Assembly: GCF_902826655.1 (NCBI RefSeq)
Contig: NZ_CADEFR010000038.1
Span: forward strand, 1 to 36,439
Source of the DNA: an uncultured Methylibium sp.
GTDB lineage: Bacteria > Pseudomonadota > Gammaproteobacteria > Burkholderiales > Burkholderiaceae_C
Direction of reading: 5' to 3'
Length of the DNA stretch: 36,439 nt
This document shows, piece after piece, positions 1 through 7,563 of the stretch. Each line of letters begins with the position of its first letter. Position 1 is the first letter of the stretch. The position numbers were made by a program, and so were the translations under genes. A model generated the notes under the pieces. It worked only from the letters and a program-made list of their open reading frames with translations. It did no database searches and was not told the origin of the DNA.

Positions 1-95
1 AAGAGTCGTTCGAGACCAGGACGTTGATAGGCCGGGTGTGGAAGCGCAGTAATGCGTTGAGCTAACCGGTACTAATTGCTCGTGAGGCTTGACCC
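1..95 (+). rRNA. rrl: 23S rRNA, 3' end (partial)
   Basis: The sequence reads as the conserved last segment of bacterial 23S rRNA: a GAGCTAACCGGTACTAAT block (about 59-76) followed by CGTGAGGCTTGACC. Only the tail is in the window; the rest of the rRNA operon lies to the left. The exact 3' end is estimated from the usual stop after the GAGGCTT(G/A)ACC motif. The plus-strand 5S gene follows, so the operon has the normal 23S-5S order. Confidence 0.95.
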
Positions 96-213
96 TATAA
101 CTTTGACGATGATTTGGGTTGTCAAAGCGTTGTGCCGTGATGGCGCGATCAAGAAGCTGAATTGACTCTACAAATTGGCTGCGTTGCTGTCCCAGCAGCG
201 CAGTGATCGGTTA
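96..213 (+). other. 23S-5S spacer with two hairpins
   Basis: This 118-base spacer has no gene. It holds two inverted repeats. CTTTGAC (101-107) pairs with GTCAAAG (121-127). TGCGTTGCTG (180-189) pairs with CAGCAGCGCA (193-202), ten pairs with one G-U across a three-base loop. Their position suggests pre-rRNA processing structures (for example RNase III or RNase E substrates), which is an inference. Confidence 0.55.
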
Positions 214-329
214 AGCCTGATGACCATAGCGAGGTGGTCCCACTCCTTCCCATCCCGAACAGGACAGTGAAACGCCTCAGCGCCGATGATAGTGCGGGTT
301 CCCGTGTGAAAGTAGGACATTGTCAGGCT
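214..329 (+). rRNA. rrf: 5S rRNA
   Basis: This is a complete 5S rRNA of about 115 nt. The 5' end GCCTGA pairs with the 3' end TCAGGC to close helix I. Internal hallmarks are CCCATCCCGAACAGGACAGTGAAAC (about 249-273, the loop B/C region) and CGCCGATGATAGTGCGG followed by CCCGTGTGAAAGTAGG (loop E/helix IV region). It is the last gene of the rRNA operon and is followed within 12 bases by a terminator hairpin. The ends may be off by one or two bases. Confidence 0.96.
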
Positions 330-340
330 AATAATTGCAA

Positions 341-373
341 GCGCCCGGCCATTTGGTCGGGCGTTCTGCTTTC
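341..373 (+). terminator. rRNA operon rho-independent terminator
   Basis: CGCCCGGCC (342-350) pairs with GGTCGGGCG (355-363) over a four-base ATTT loop, with one G-U pair. A T-rich tail (TTCTGCTTT) follows. It lies directly after the 5S gene, as expected for the end of an rRNA operon. Confidence 0.85.
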
Positions 374-471
374 TGGAGTCAGTTATTTTGCGCCGGCATC
401 CATCCGGGAGAGGATGCGCTCCAGATGGTGATCGTGCAGCATCCGTCGACACTCATCGCGGAGCTGTATCG

Positions 472-1020
472 ATGGATAGCGTCTCTTGTCAGCCTGCAAA
501 CCAGAGCATCCGTCGCAGAAGAGCGACTCGGCGTGACCGCTTCCTCGCCCTGATGGAGCAAGTCGTCCCTTGGGAACGCATGCTCAGGGCGTTGCGGCCG
601 CTCTATCCAACCGAAGGCTCCAGTGCTCTCGTTCGGATCCCGATGCAGCGGATGCTCCGCATGTACTTCGTTCAGCAGTGGTATCGGCTCAACGACGAGA
701 CACTCCATGACGCGCTGCTCGATATGCAACCACTGCGACGCTTCGTCGGGATCGACCTCGCCACGGACGAAGTGCCCGAGCCCTCAACGACCCGCGAGTT
801 CAAGCGCCTGCTCGAGGCGGGGCGCCTCAGTACGGTCCTCGTCGTCGAGATCAAGGCACGTCTTCTACGTGAGGGGCTGCAGATGCGCCAAGGTTGCTTC
901 GTGGACGCCGCCATCATGCCGATACCAAACACCGAGGATCTCGTCGAGGCCGTTCGAAACGCCAAGCCTTTGCCCCATCCAACGTCGTCGGCTGCCGAGC
1001 CGGCTCATCCCTCTGCCTAG
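472..1020 (+). pseudogene. IS5-family transposase, N-terminal remnant
   Basis: The 182-residue frame resembles the first half of IS5-type DDE transposases: a basic TRRDRFLALMEQVVPW stretch, RIPMQRMLRMYFVQQWY, a P-E-P-S-T-T-R-E-F motif and QGCFVDAA, where the Asp of VDA would be the first catalytic residue. After VDAA the similarity stops and an unrelated Pro/Ala-rich tail of about 30 residues runs to a stop. The second Asp and the Glu of the DDE triad are missing, as is roughly half of the usual 320-340 residues. I see no terminal inverted repeats or target duplication. It sits between the rRNA terminator and fadD. The upstream start is uncertain; the ATG at 472 was chosen because the family similarity begins soon after it. 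It is very unlikely to transpose. Confidence 0.75.
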
Positions 1021-1049
1021 TTGCTAGCCGGCGGGTACTCGACATTCAG

Positions 1050-2747
1050 CTAGGTCGTGCTGCGTAGCTCGCGCCTCAGGATCTTGCCGACGTTGCTCTT
1101 CGGCAAGTCGTCGCGGAACTCGATGTACTTCGGCCGCTTGTAAGCCGTGAAGTTCTGCTTGCAGTAGTCGGCCAAGTCCTCTTCTGCGAGCGTCGGGTCC
1201 TTCTTGACCACGAACAGCTTGACCGCCTCGCCCGACCTGGCATCGGCAACCCCCACCGCCGCGCACTCGAGCACGCCGGCATGCATGTTGACCACCTGCT
1301 CGATCTCGTTCGGGTAGACGTTGAACCCAGACACCAGGATCATGTCCTTCTTGCGGTCGACGATCTTCGTGTAGCCGCGCTCGTCCATCACACCCACGTC
1401 GCCCGACTTGAAGAAGCCATCCGGCGTCATGACCTTTGCCGTTTCGTCCGGTCGATTCCAGTAGCCTGCCATGACCTGTGGTCCACGGATACAGATCTCC
1501 CCAGGCTCTCCGAAGGGCACATCGCGGCCGTCGTCGTCGCGGATCGCGATCTCGGTCGACGGGATCGGCAGCCCGATCGTGCCGGTGAAGTCCGTCGTGT
1601 CGAGCCGATTGCTCGTCGCCACCGGTGACGTCTCCGACAGTCCGTATCCCTCCACGACAGGACACCCCGTGATCTTCAGCCACTTCTCGGCGGTCGCCTG
1701 CTGGCAGGCCATTCCCCCACCGTTGGACACCACCAGATCCGAGAAGTCGAGTCGCGCGAAATCCGCGTCGTTCGCCAGCGCGTTGAAGAGCGTGTTGACC
1801 GCCGGGAACATGCTGACCTTGTGCCTGGACAAGGTCTTCACCAGGCCAGGCAGGTCGCGGGGGTTCGGGATCAGCAAGTTCTTCATGCCGACCCGCGCGC
1901 CCATCATGTAGCAGATCGTCAGCGCGAAGATGTGATACAGCGGCAGGGCACAAACGCAGGTCAGCGGCTTGTCGCCCAGCTTGTCGAGCATGGGCTTGAA
2001 CCAGGCCTCGGTCTGCAGGATGTTCGCAACCACATTGCGATGCAGGAGCGTTGCACCCTTCGACACGCCCGTGGTGCCGCCCGTGTACTGCAGGAAGGCC
2101 ACGTCGTCGGGCTGGATGTCCACGCGCGCCAGTCGCATGCGCGTGCCTTCGGCAATGGCCATGTTGAAGCGCGTCACCGTCCGTCCCTGATTCAACGGCA
2201 GCCTGAACTCCGGCACCATCTTCTTGACGTTGCGCACCACGAAGTTGACCAGCAGCCCCTTCCAGAACCCGAGCAGGTCCCCCATCGACGCCAGCACCAC
2301 GTGTCGCACCTTCGTCCGCTCGATCACTTCCTCGAGCGTCGTCGCGAAATTCTCGAGAATGACAATGGCCTCGGCCCCGGAGTCATTGAGCTGATGCTCG
2401 AGCTCGCGCGGTGTGTACAGCGGATTGACGTTGACGACCACATAGCCGGCCCGCAGTACACCTGCAATTGCCACCATGTACTGCGGCAGATTCGGCATCA
2501 TCAAGGCAACCCGGGACCCCTTCACCAGGCCCTTGTCCTGGAGCCAGGCGCCGAGGGCATCGGCCATCTCGTCGACGTCTCGGAAGCGCAACTCGCTGTC
2601 CATGCAGACTGACGCGGTCCGCGACGCATGCTTGCGAAACGACTCGTCGAGCAGTTCGACCAGCGAGCCGTATGCGTTGACATCGACCGTCGGCGAGACG
2701 GCCGGGGGGTAGTGCGCCAACCAGGGCTTCTTGACGACCATGTCCAT
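1050..2747 (-). CDS. fadD: Long-chain fatty acid-CoA ligase
   Basis: This 565-residue enzyme adenylates a fatty acid with ATP and transfers it to CoA, the entry step to beta-oxidation, at the inner face of the membrane. It has the ANL-superfamily signatures in order: the phosphate loop YTGGTTGVSKG (221-231), VEGYGLSET (365-373), the SGD motif (448-450), DRKKDMI (464-470) and the C-terminal lysine in SNVGKILRRE (K555). The length matches the FadD family. The ATG at 2747 has GGAG about 9 bases upstream; a second ATG two codons later is possible. The gene lies 52 bases after an unrecognised gene on the same strand and probably shares its transcript. It is backed by a divergent lipase/alcohol-oxidase set, which suggests it activates fatty acids released or made by those enzymes. 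Its 3' end abuts the transposase remnant but is intact. Confidence 0.95.
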   Translation of the reverse strand: MDMVVKKPWLAHYPPAVSPTVDVNAYGSLVELLDESFRKHASRTASVCMDSELRFRDVDEMADALGAWLQDKGLVKGSRVALMMPNLPQYMVAIAGVLRAGYVVVNVNPLYTPRELEHQLNDSGAEAIVILENFATTLEEVIERTKVRHVVLASMGDLLGFWKGLLVNFVVRNVKKMVPEFRLPLNQGRTVTRFNMAIAEGTRMRLARVDIQPDDVAFLQYTGGTTGVSKGATLLHRNVVANILQTEAWFKPMLDKLGDKPLTCVCALPLYHIFALTICYMMGARVGMKNLLIPNPRDLPGLVKTLSRHKVSMFPAVNTLFNALANDADFARLDFSDLVVSNGGGMACQQATAEKWLKITGCPVVEGYGLSETSPVATSNRLDTTDFTGTIGLPIPSTEIAIRDDDGRDVPFGEPGEICIRGPQVMAGYWNRPDETAKVMTPDGFFKSGDVGVMDERGYTKIVDRKKDMILVSGFNVYPNEIEQVVNMHAGVLECAAVGVADARSGEAVKLFVVKKDPTLAEEDLADYCKQNFTAYKRPKYIEFRDDLPKSNVGKILRRELRSTT

Positions 2748-2799
2748 CGACCAACTCCGCAGAAGAATTGCTCATTCTTCGGGCACCGCCGGCCCGCGG

Positions 2800-3507
2800 C
2801 TACGGGAGTTGCCCTGAGGCCTCGCCGGCGAAAAGGCGCGCGGCCATCGTTCGCTCGCGCTCCTGGATCGTCTCGAGGAACTCCTGGGCACCTCGCATGG
2901 CCTTGAAGGTGTCAAAGCCGCGCTCGAGGAAGACCTGCAGTTCGCTCAGGCCCGCCAGGTGCGCCGGCCGACGCATGAGGCGCAGGCTCATCATCAGTGC
3001 GGGCACGCGCGTGTAGCGGTCGAGCGCCCTGCCGACGTCGACGACCAGCTCGATCTGCCGTTCGCGGTCCGCTGCGCGACCAACGGTCCGCCACGTTCGC
3101 ATGTACGTCTGTGCGTCGACGGCGGGCGAGGGCAGCGCTGCGGCCATCGCGCTGTCCAGTTCTTCCGACAGGGCGTGCAAGGCCGCGAGAGACTCCACCG
3201 TGTGCACCAGTTCGGCTGGAAAGAGCCGCACCAGCGCCGGGACGATTCGGCTGAACTGCGCGTCGCGCCGACTGAAGTCGGCCGGTCCGTACAACTCTTC
3301 GAGAAAGAAGCGCGCGGCGGCTCCGTAGCGTGCGCTGGCCAGCAAGTCGGCGTGGCTGTGACGAAAGCGCGCCTGCTGGTAGCCCTTGAGGGCGCGCACT
3401 GCGGCGGCGAGCGGCGGATCCGCGTCGCGTCGTTGTCGTTCCGCCTCGACGATCGCCAGGCTTCCAATGATCCCGGCGGCATCCGCCTGTCGCGTCTGGG
3501 ACATCAT
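2800..3507 (-). CDS. Conserved protein of unknown function, upstream of fadD
   Basis: A soluble 235-residue protein with no signal peptide or membrane segment that I can see. It is rich in Arg, Ala and Leu and looks all-helical. The most distinctive stretch is FFLEELYGPADFSRRDAQF, followed by RIVPALVRLFP. I believe this motif recurs in uncharacterised betaproteobacterial proteins, but I recognise no named domain and assign no function. The start was set at the first of two tandem ATGs (3507), which has AAGAAGG about 12 bases upstream. A GTG at 3591 would add 28 residues but would overlap the divergent neighbour. It is the promoter-proximal gene before fadD, so a role in lipid use is a guess from position only. 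Confidence 0.8.
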   Translation of the reverse strand: MMSQTRQADAAGIIGSLAIVEAERQRRDADPPLAAAVRALKGYQQARFRHSHADLLASARYGAAARFFLEELYGPADFSRRDAQFSRIVPALVRLFPAELVHTVESLAALHALSEELDSAMAAALPSPAVDAQTYMRTWRTVGRAADRERQIELVVDVGRALDRYTRVPALMMSLRLMRRPAHLAGLSELQVFLERGFDTFKAMRGAQEFLETIQERERTMAARLFAGEASGQLP

Positions 3508-3600
3508 GCGCCGCGCCGCCTTCTTCTGGGGTTTGTCTGGATCACAAATAGACGCAGGCCTCGACGGGACCTCGCGCGAATGATGCAACACTCATCGTCG

Positions 3601-4128
3601 ATGAGCGATGCCTCTCCGGCCCTGTCGCGCCGCCGCCTGCTGAAGCTGGGGTTGGCGGCGACCGCTGTGCTCGCCATCGGCGGCGGTGCGGCCTGGCTGT
3701 GGCGACCAGGCTGGCGCGAAGGTCACCTGACCGACGCGGGTCGTGCCGTGTTTCGTGCCGTGGCGCGCGCCGTGCTGGAAGGCAGCCTGCCGGTCGACGA
3801 GGCCAGCCAGTCCGCAGCCCTTGACCGCCACCTGGCGCGTCTCGACGAGGCCATTGCCGGCTTTCCGCAAGCGACGCAAGCCGAGATCGGCCAGCTTCTC
3901 GGGCTGCTGTCGGTGGCGCCGGTCCGCCAATGGCTCATGGGGCTGCGCACTGACTGGCCGCAGGCGAGCGTCGGCGAACTCGAGGCGGCCCTGCGTCGCA
4001 TGCGCACCAGTGATCACGAGCTTCGCCAGCAGGCCTACCACGCGCTGCGCGACCTCACGAATGCCGCGTTCTACGCCCAGCCCGAGCAGTGGTCGCTGAT
4101 GGCCTATCCCGGGCCGAGCCCCGTCTGA
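3601..4128 (+). CDS. Tat-signal small subunit of a GMC oxidoreductase
   Basis: A 175-residue protein that begins with a twin-arginine signal: SRRRLLK near residues 9-15, then a hydrophobic stretch LGLAATAVLAIGG. The mature part is helical and without cysteines. It resembles the small partner (gluconate 2-dehydrogenase subunit 3-like) that often precedes GMC dehydrogenases. The gene ends one base before the ATG of the GMC gene, so the two are translationally linked. The GMC protein has no signal of its own, so this subunit probably carries it through the Tat pathway as a hitchhiker; that is an inference. The start is ambiguous: in-frame ATGs at 3580 and 3583 would add six or seven residues, and no candidate has a strong ribosome site. 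The subunit-3 assignment is moderate. Confidence 0.72.
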   Translation: MSDASPALSRRRLLKLGLAATAVLAIGGGAAWLWRPGWREGHLTDAGRAVFRAVARAVLEGSLPVDEASQSAALDRHLARLDEAIAGFPQATQAEIGQLLGLLSVAPVRQWLMGLRTDWPQASVGELEAALRRMRTSDHELRQQAYHALRDLTNAAFYAQPEQWSLMAYPGPSPV

Positions 4129-4129
4129 C

Positions 4130-5749
4130 ATGGCACAGACCGATCCGATCCGTGAAGGGCTCACGCGAGGCTGGAAGGTCTATGGCGGTCGCCACGCCGG
4201 TGCGGCGCCCCTGCCGACGCAGATCGACTGCGATGTGGCGATCGTCGGCAGCGGCGCGGGTGCCGGCATCACGGCCGAGCTGTTGAGTCAGGCGGGTCTC
4301 GACGTCGTGATCATCGAGGAGGGGCCGCTCAAGACCAGCAGCGATTTCAGGCAGCTCGAAAGCGAGGCTTATCCCCAGCTCTACCAGGAGAGTGCTGCGC
4401 GCAAGACGGCCGACAAGGCGATCAACATCCTGCAGGGGCGTTGCGTCGGCGGCTCGACGACCGTCAACTGGACCAGCTCCTTCCGCACACCCGACGACAC
4501 GCTGGCGTACTGGCAGCAGCACTTCGGGCTCAAGGACTACGGGCCCGATGCTCTCTCGCCCTGGTTCCTGCAGGCGGAGCGCCGGCTCTCCATCGGCCCG
4601 TGGCTGGCGCCGCCGAACGAGAACAACGACCTGCTCAAGCGCGGCGCCGGCAAGCTGGGCATCGCGGCCGCTGCGATCAATCGCAACGTGAAGGGCTGCT
4701 GGAACCTCGGATCCTGCGGTCTGGGCTGTCCGACGAACGCCAAGCAGTCGATGCTGGTCACCACGATCCCGGCGGCATTGGATCGTGGTGCGCGGCTGCT
4801 GGTCGAGACGCGGGCGCAGGCGTTCCAGCGCAGCGGCGACCGCGTGACGCAGCTCGACTGCCTGCCGGTGCTGCAGGACGGCCGGCCCGCATCGTCGAAC
4901 GGCGGTCGCGTCGTGGCCAAACACTATGTCGTGGCTGGCGGGGCCATCAACTCGCCGGCCCTGCTGCTGCGGTCCGGCATCCCCGATCCCCATGACCGGC
5001 TGGGGGCACGGACCTTCCTGCACCCGGTCGTGATCTCCGCGGCGGTCTTCGACCAGAAGGTCGAGGGCTGGGCCGGAGCACCACAGACGATCTACAGCGA
5101 CCACTTCCTCGGTGTCGATCCGATCGACGGGCCGATCGGCTACAAGCTCGAGGCGCCGCCGATCCATCCGGTGATCTTCTCGACGACGCTGGCGGGCTTC
5201 GGTCTCGAGCAGGCGCGCCTGCTGAAACTCTTCGCGCACTCGCACAGTCTGCTGGCCTTGATGCGCGACGGCTTTCATGCCCAGTCGCCCGGCGGGCGGG
5301 TCAAGCTGCGGGGCGACGGATCACCGGTGCTCGACTACCCGCTCACCGACTTCGTCATGCACGGGGCACGCCGCGCCCTGCTGAGCATGGCCGAGATCCA
5401 GTTCGCGGCGGGTGCGCGCGAGGTGCTGCCGATCCATGAACTCGCCCGCAGCTACCGGAGCTGGACGGAAGCCAAGGCGGACATCGGGACCTTGCCGATG
5501 AAGGCGCACCTCACCCGGGTCGTGAGCGCGCACGTGATGGGTGGCTGTGGGCTCGCTGCCGACGAGAAGCTCGGTGTCGTGCGGCCCGACGGCCAGCACT
5601 GGCAACTGCAGAACCTGTCGGTGCACGACGGATCCCTCTTTCCCACGAGCATCGGCGCCAACCCCCAGCTGTCGGTCTACGGCATCGTCAATCGCCTCGC
5701 GACCGGCCTGGCACAGCGGCTCACGGGCCGCTCGGTGCAGTTGGCCTGA
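4130..5749 (+). CDS. GMC-family FAD alcohol oxidoreductase
   Basis: A 539-residue flavoenzyme of the glucose-methanol-choline family. It has the N-terminal FAD-binding GSGAGAG (40-46) with an acidic EE about 18 residues later, the GMC signature region GRCVGGSTTVNW (103-114), AGGAINSPALLLRSG (269-283), and the C-terminal SAHVMGGC (466-473) and GANPQLSVYG (509-518), where H468 and N511 sit at the catalytic positions. A C-x5-C-x3-C cluster (C190, C196, C200) with the GCWNLGSCGLGCPTNAKQS context resembles long-chain alcohol and sterol oxidoreductases rather than choline dehydrogenase. With fadD and a lipase next door, a fatty-alcohol or similar hydrophobic substrate is the best guess. It starts one base after the Tat subunit and is followed 20 bases later by the lipase. 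Confidence 0.88.
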   Translation: MAQTDPIREGLTRGWKVYGGRHAGAAPLPTQIDCDVAIVGSGAGAGITAELLSQAGLDVVIIEEGPLKTSSDFRQLESEAYPQLYQESAARKTADKAINILQGRCVGGSTTVNWTSSFRTPDDTLAYWQQHFGLKDYGPDALSPWFLQAERRLSIGPWLAPPNENNDLLKRGAGKLGIAAAAINRNVKGCWNLGSCGLGCPTNAKQSMLVTTIPAALDRGARLLVETRAQAFQRSGDRVTQLDCLPVLQDGRPASSNGGRVVAKHYVVAGGAINSPALLLRSGIPDPHDRLGARTFLHPVVISAAVFDQKVEGWAGAPQTIYSDHFLGVDPIDGPIGYKLEAPPIHPVIFSTTLAGFGLEQARLLKLFAHSHSLLALMRDGFHAQSPGGRVKLRGDGSPVLDYPLTDFVMHGARRALLSMAEIQFAAGAREVLPIHELARSYRSWTEAKADIGTLPMKAHLTRVVSAHVMGGCGLAADEKLGVVRPDGQHWQLQNLSVHDGSLFPTSIGANPQLSVYGIVNRLATGLAQRLTGRSVQLA

Positions 5750-5769
5750 GAGACAGTCCACGCGCACGC

Positions 5770-6693
5770 ATGCTCGCGCGTCTGCAACGCCGAATCGTCT
5801 ACGCGCTGGGCTTGTCGGCGCTGGTCTGGCTCTTGCTGTGGTGGCAGCGTCAGCCGGTCGTGGCCCTGGCTGGTGCGGCAGCGATCGTGTTGAGCTACAC
5901 CGTCGTGCTTGCCGTCGAGTTCGCGCTGCTGGCCTGGCAGCATGGCCGCGATCCGACGCCTCGCGCCAGGCCGCTGCAGTTGCTGCGCGCCTGGTTCGGC
6001 GAGTGCATCGTGGCCTGGCAGGTCTTCGGCTGGCGCCAACCGTTTCGCAGTTCAGGCTGGCCCGACGTGGCGGGTCGGCCGGGACGGCGCGGCATCGTGT
6101 TCGTGCACGGCTACCTGTGCAACCGGGTCTTCTGGGCGCCGTGGCTGGAGCGCTGCGCCGCGCAGCACCGGCCCTGCATGGCCGTCAATCTGGAGCCGGT
6201 GTTCTGCGATCTCGATGACTACGTGCCGCAGCTCGAGCAGGCCGTTGCGCGCCTGGAGCAGGAGACCGGCCTGCCGCCGCTGCTGGTCTGTCACAGCATG
6301 GGTGGACTCGTTGCGCGGGCCTGGCTGGCCGCCGATGCTTCGGCGGCTGCCCGGATCCAGCACGTGATCACCATCGGAACACCGCATCGCGGAACCTGGC
6401 TGGCGCGCCTGGGCCGAACCGCCAACGCGCTGCACATGCGCCAGACCAGCGAGTGGTTGCTGGGTCTGGTGGCTCGCGAGCCGGCACTTCACACTGGTCG
6501 CTTCACCTGCTTCTACGGCCACGCCGACAACATCGTCTTCCCGCCGGCGGTGGCGACCCTGCCGGGCGCGGACAACCGCCACCTGGGCGCGACGGCCCAC
6601 GTGGCGATGGCGTTTCACCCCGAGGTCGTCAGCGAAGTCGCCCGCCGACTGGCGATCGGCGAAGCGTCGGTGTCCGCGACACGCCCTGCCTGA
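5770..6693 (+). CDS. Membrane-anchored alpha/beta hydrolase (lipase-like)
   Basis: A 307-residue protein with two N-terminal hydrophobic segments (about 10-26 and 30-56) followed by a lipase-like alpha/beta hydrolase domain. It has the oxyanion motif FVHGY (111-115), the nucleophile elbow CHSMGG (S176), TIGTPHRGTW (201-210) typical of bacterial triacylglycerol lipases, a likely acid in HADN (D253) and a likely histidine in TAHVAM (H277). It probably hydrolyses hydrophobic esters at the membrane. It is the third gene of the Tat-subunit/GMC set, so ester hydrolysis and alcohol oxidation may be coupled. Its last 79 bases overlap the end of the ceramidase-like gene on the other strand. Confidence 0.88.
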   Translation: MLARLQRRIVYALGLSALVWLLLWWQRQPVVALAGAAAIVLSYTVVLAVEFALLAWQHGRDPTPRARPLQLLRAWFGECIVAWQVFGWRQPFRSSGWPDVAGRPGRRGIVFVHGYLCNRVFWAPWLERCAAQHRPCMAVNLEPVFCDLDDYVPQLEQAVARLEQETGLPPLLVCHSMGGLVARAWLAADASAAARIQHVITIGTPHRGTWLARLGRTANALHMRQTSEWLLGLVAREPALHTGRFTCFYGHADNIVFPPAVATLPGADNRHLGATAHVAMAFHPEVVSEVARRLAIGEASVSATRPA

Positions 6694-7439
6694 CGCGCGA
6701 CGCGCCACGCCAGCCAGCCGATGCAGGCGGCCAGCGGCAGGTGATGCAGGGCGTGGCCGGCAATGGCGCCGTCGCTGGCGTGCCATATCGGCATGTCCGC
6801 CCAGTCGAGCAGCTTGGCCGCGGCAAACCACAGCAGCCCGACCAGCCAGTCGGATCCCTCGAGGCCGCGACTGCGCAAACTCCACACGCCCAGCGGAATC
6901 AGCAGCATGGGCAGGTACTCGCACCACACCAGCAGCCGCATGTCGGGCTGGCCGCCCAGCGCCTGCGACACGAAGCAGACGAGGCCACCCAGCGGGCCGG
7001 CCGCCGCGGCCGCCCAGAGCAGCGGCGATGCGATCCAGGCACGCCCCAGCCGCTCGGCCAGGAACAGCAGCGACAGCACGGCGCAGGCGCTGGCCACCGG
7101 CAGCTTCGACAGGATGTAGCCGGTCGCGCTGGGGGACAGGTGATCGACCGCGCTGGACAGCACCGCGAGGCTCGTGAGCCAGAAGAACAGCTGCCAGGCG
7201 CGCGCCAGCGCGCCGCTGCCCCGGGCGCCCAAAGCTCCCGCCGCGGTCGCCAGCAACAGGGGAACCTGAAACACCACGGTCCAGCCGTTGAGGATGCCGA
7301 AAACGAGACGAGGATCCGTCAGGCGCCGTTCGCGCCCTTCGAGCCCGATCGGACCCCAGGCCAGCAAGCCCATCACCGTCGCGATCAGCATCGATATCAG
7401 CACGGCGAGCGCGCAGCGGCGGGACAACTGGGGCGACAT
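6615..7439 (-). CDS. Ceramidase-like (CREST-type) membrane protein
   Basis: A 274-residue protein with about seven hydrophobic segments. Two patterns match the alkaline ceramidase/CREST superfamily as I know it: a Ser-x3-His pair in SSAVDHLSP (S96, H100) and a late His-x3-His in GHALHHLPLAA (H229, H233), preceded by LDWADMPIW, which parallels the EALDRPIW-type stretch of bacterial members. The Asp that I expect about 11 residues after the first His appears to be Ser (S111, in SKLP). The protein may be an amide hydrolase acting on lipids or a catalytically altered relative. The start at 7439 was chosen because the hydrophobic core begins soon after; farther upstream the frame runs into G-rich non-coding repeats and phhA. 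No strong ribosome site is visible. It overlaps the convergent lipase gene by 79 bases. Confidence 0.68.
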   Translation of the reverse strand: MSPQLSRRCALAVLISMLIATVMGLLAWGPIGLEGRERRLTDPRLVFGILNGWTVVFQVPLLLATAAGALGARGSGALARAWQLFFWLTSLAVLSSAVDHLSPSATGYILSKLPVASACAVLSLLFLAERLGRAWIASPLLWAAAAAGPLGGLVCFVSQALGGQPDMRLLVWCEYLPMLLIPLGVWSLRSRGLEGSDWLVGLLWFAAAKLLDWADMPIWHASDGAIAGHALHHLPLAACIGWLAWRVARQAGRVADTDASPIASRRATSLTTSG

Positions 7440-7563
7440 TCGGGGCAGCGCAGCAGAGTTCACTGCCTGCAGTCTCGGCGCGCCCTGGGGGGGGCGCATC
7501 GTCCATCGGGGGGACCCCCGTTGGGGGTGGCCCCTCGGGTGGCCGGGCGCGAACGCGCCTGGC
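7440..7563. repeat. G/C-rich hairpin region downstream of phhA
   Basis: This gap has no gene. It holds stacked hairpins: ACCCCC (7514-7519) pairs with GGGGGT (7523-7528) over GTT, and GGCGCG (7546-7551) pairs with CGCGCC (7554-7559), just beyond the phhA stop. There are also runs of eight G at about 7489-7496 and six G at 7508-7513. It looks like a dispersed intergenic element and could act as a terminator for phhA, but there is no T-run. Copy number elsewhere cannot be judged here. Confidence 0.5.

Noticed and set aside
3508-3591. A GTG start giving 28 more residues to the gene upstream of fadD
   Set aside because: The added sequence is Arg/Pro-rich, would overlap the divergent Tat-subunit start and has no ribosome site.
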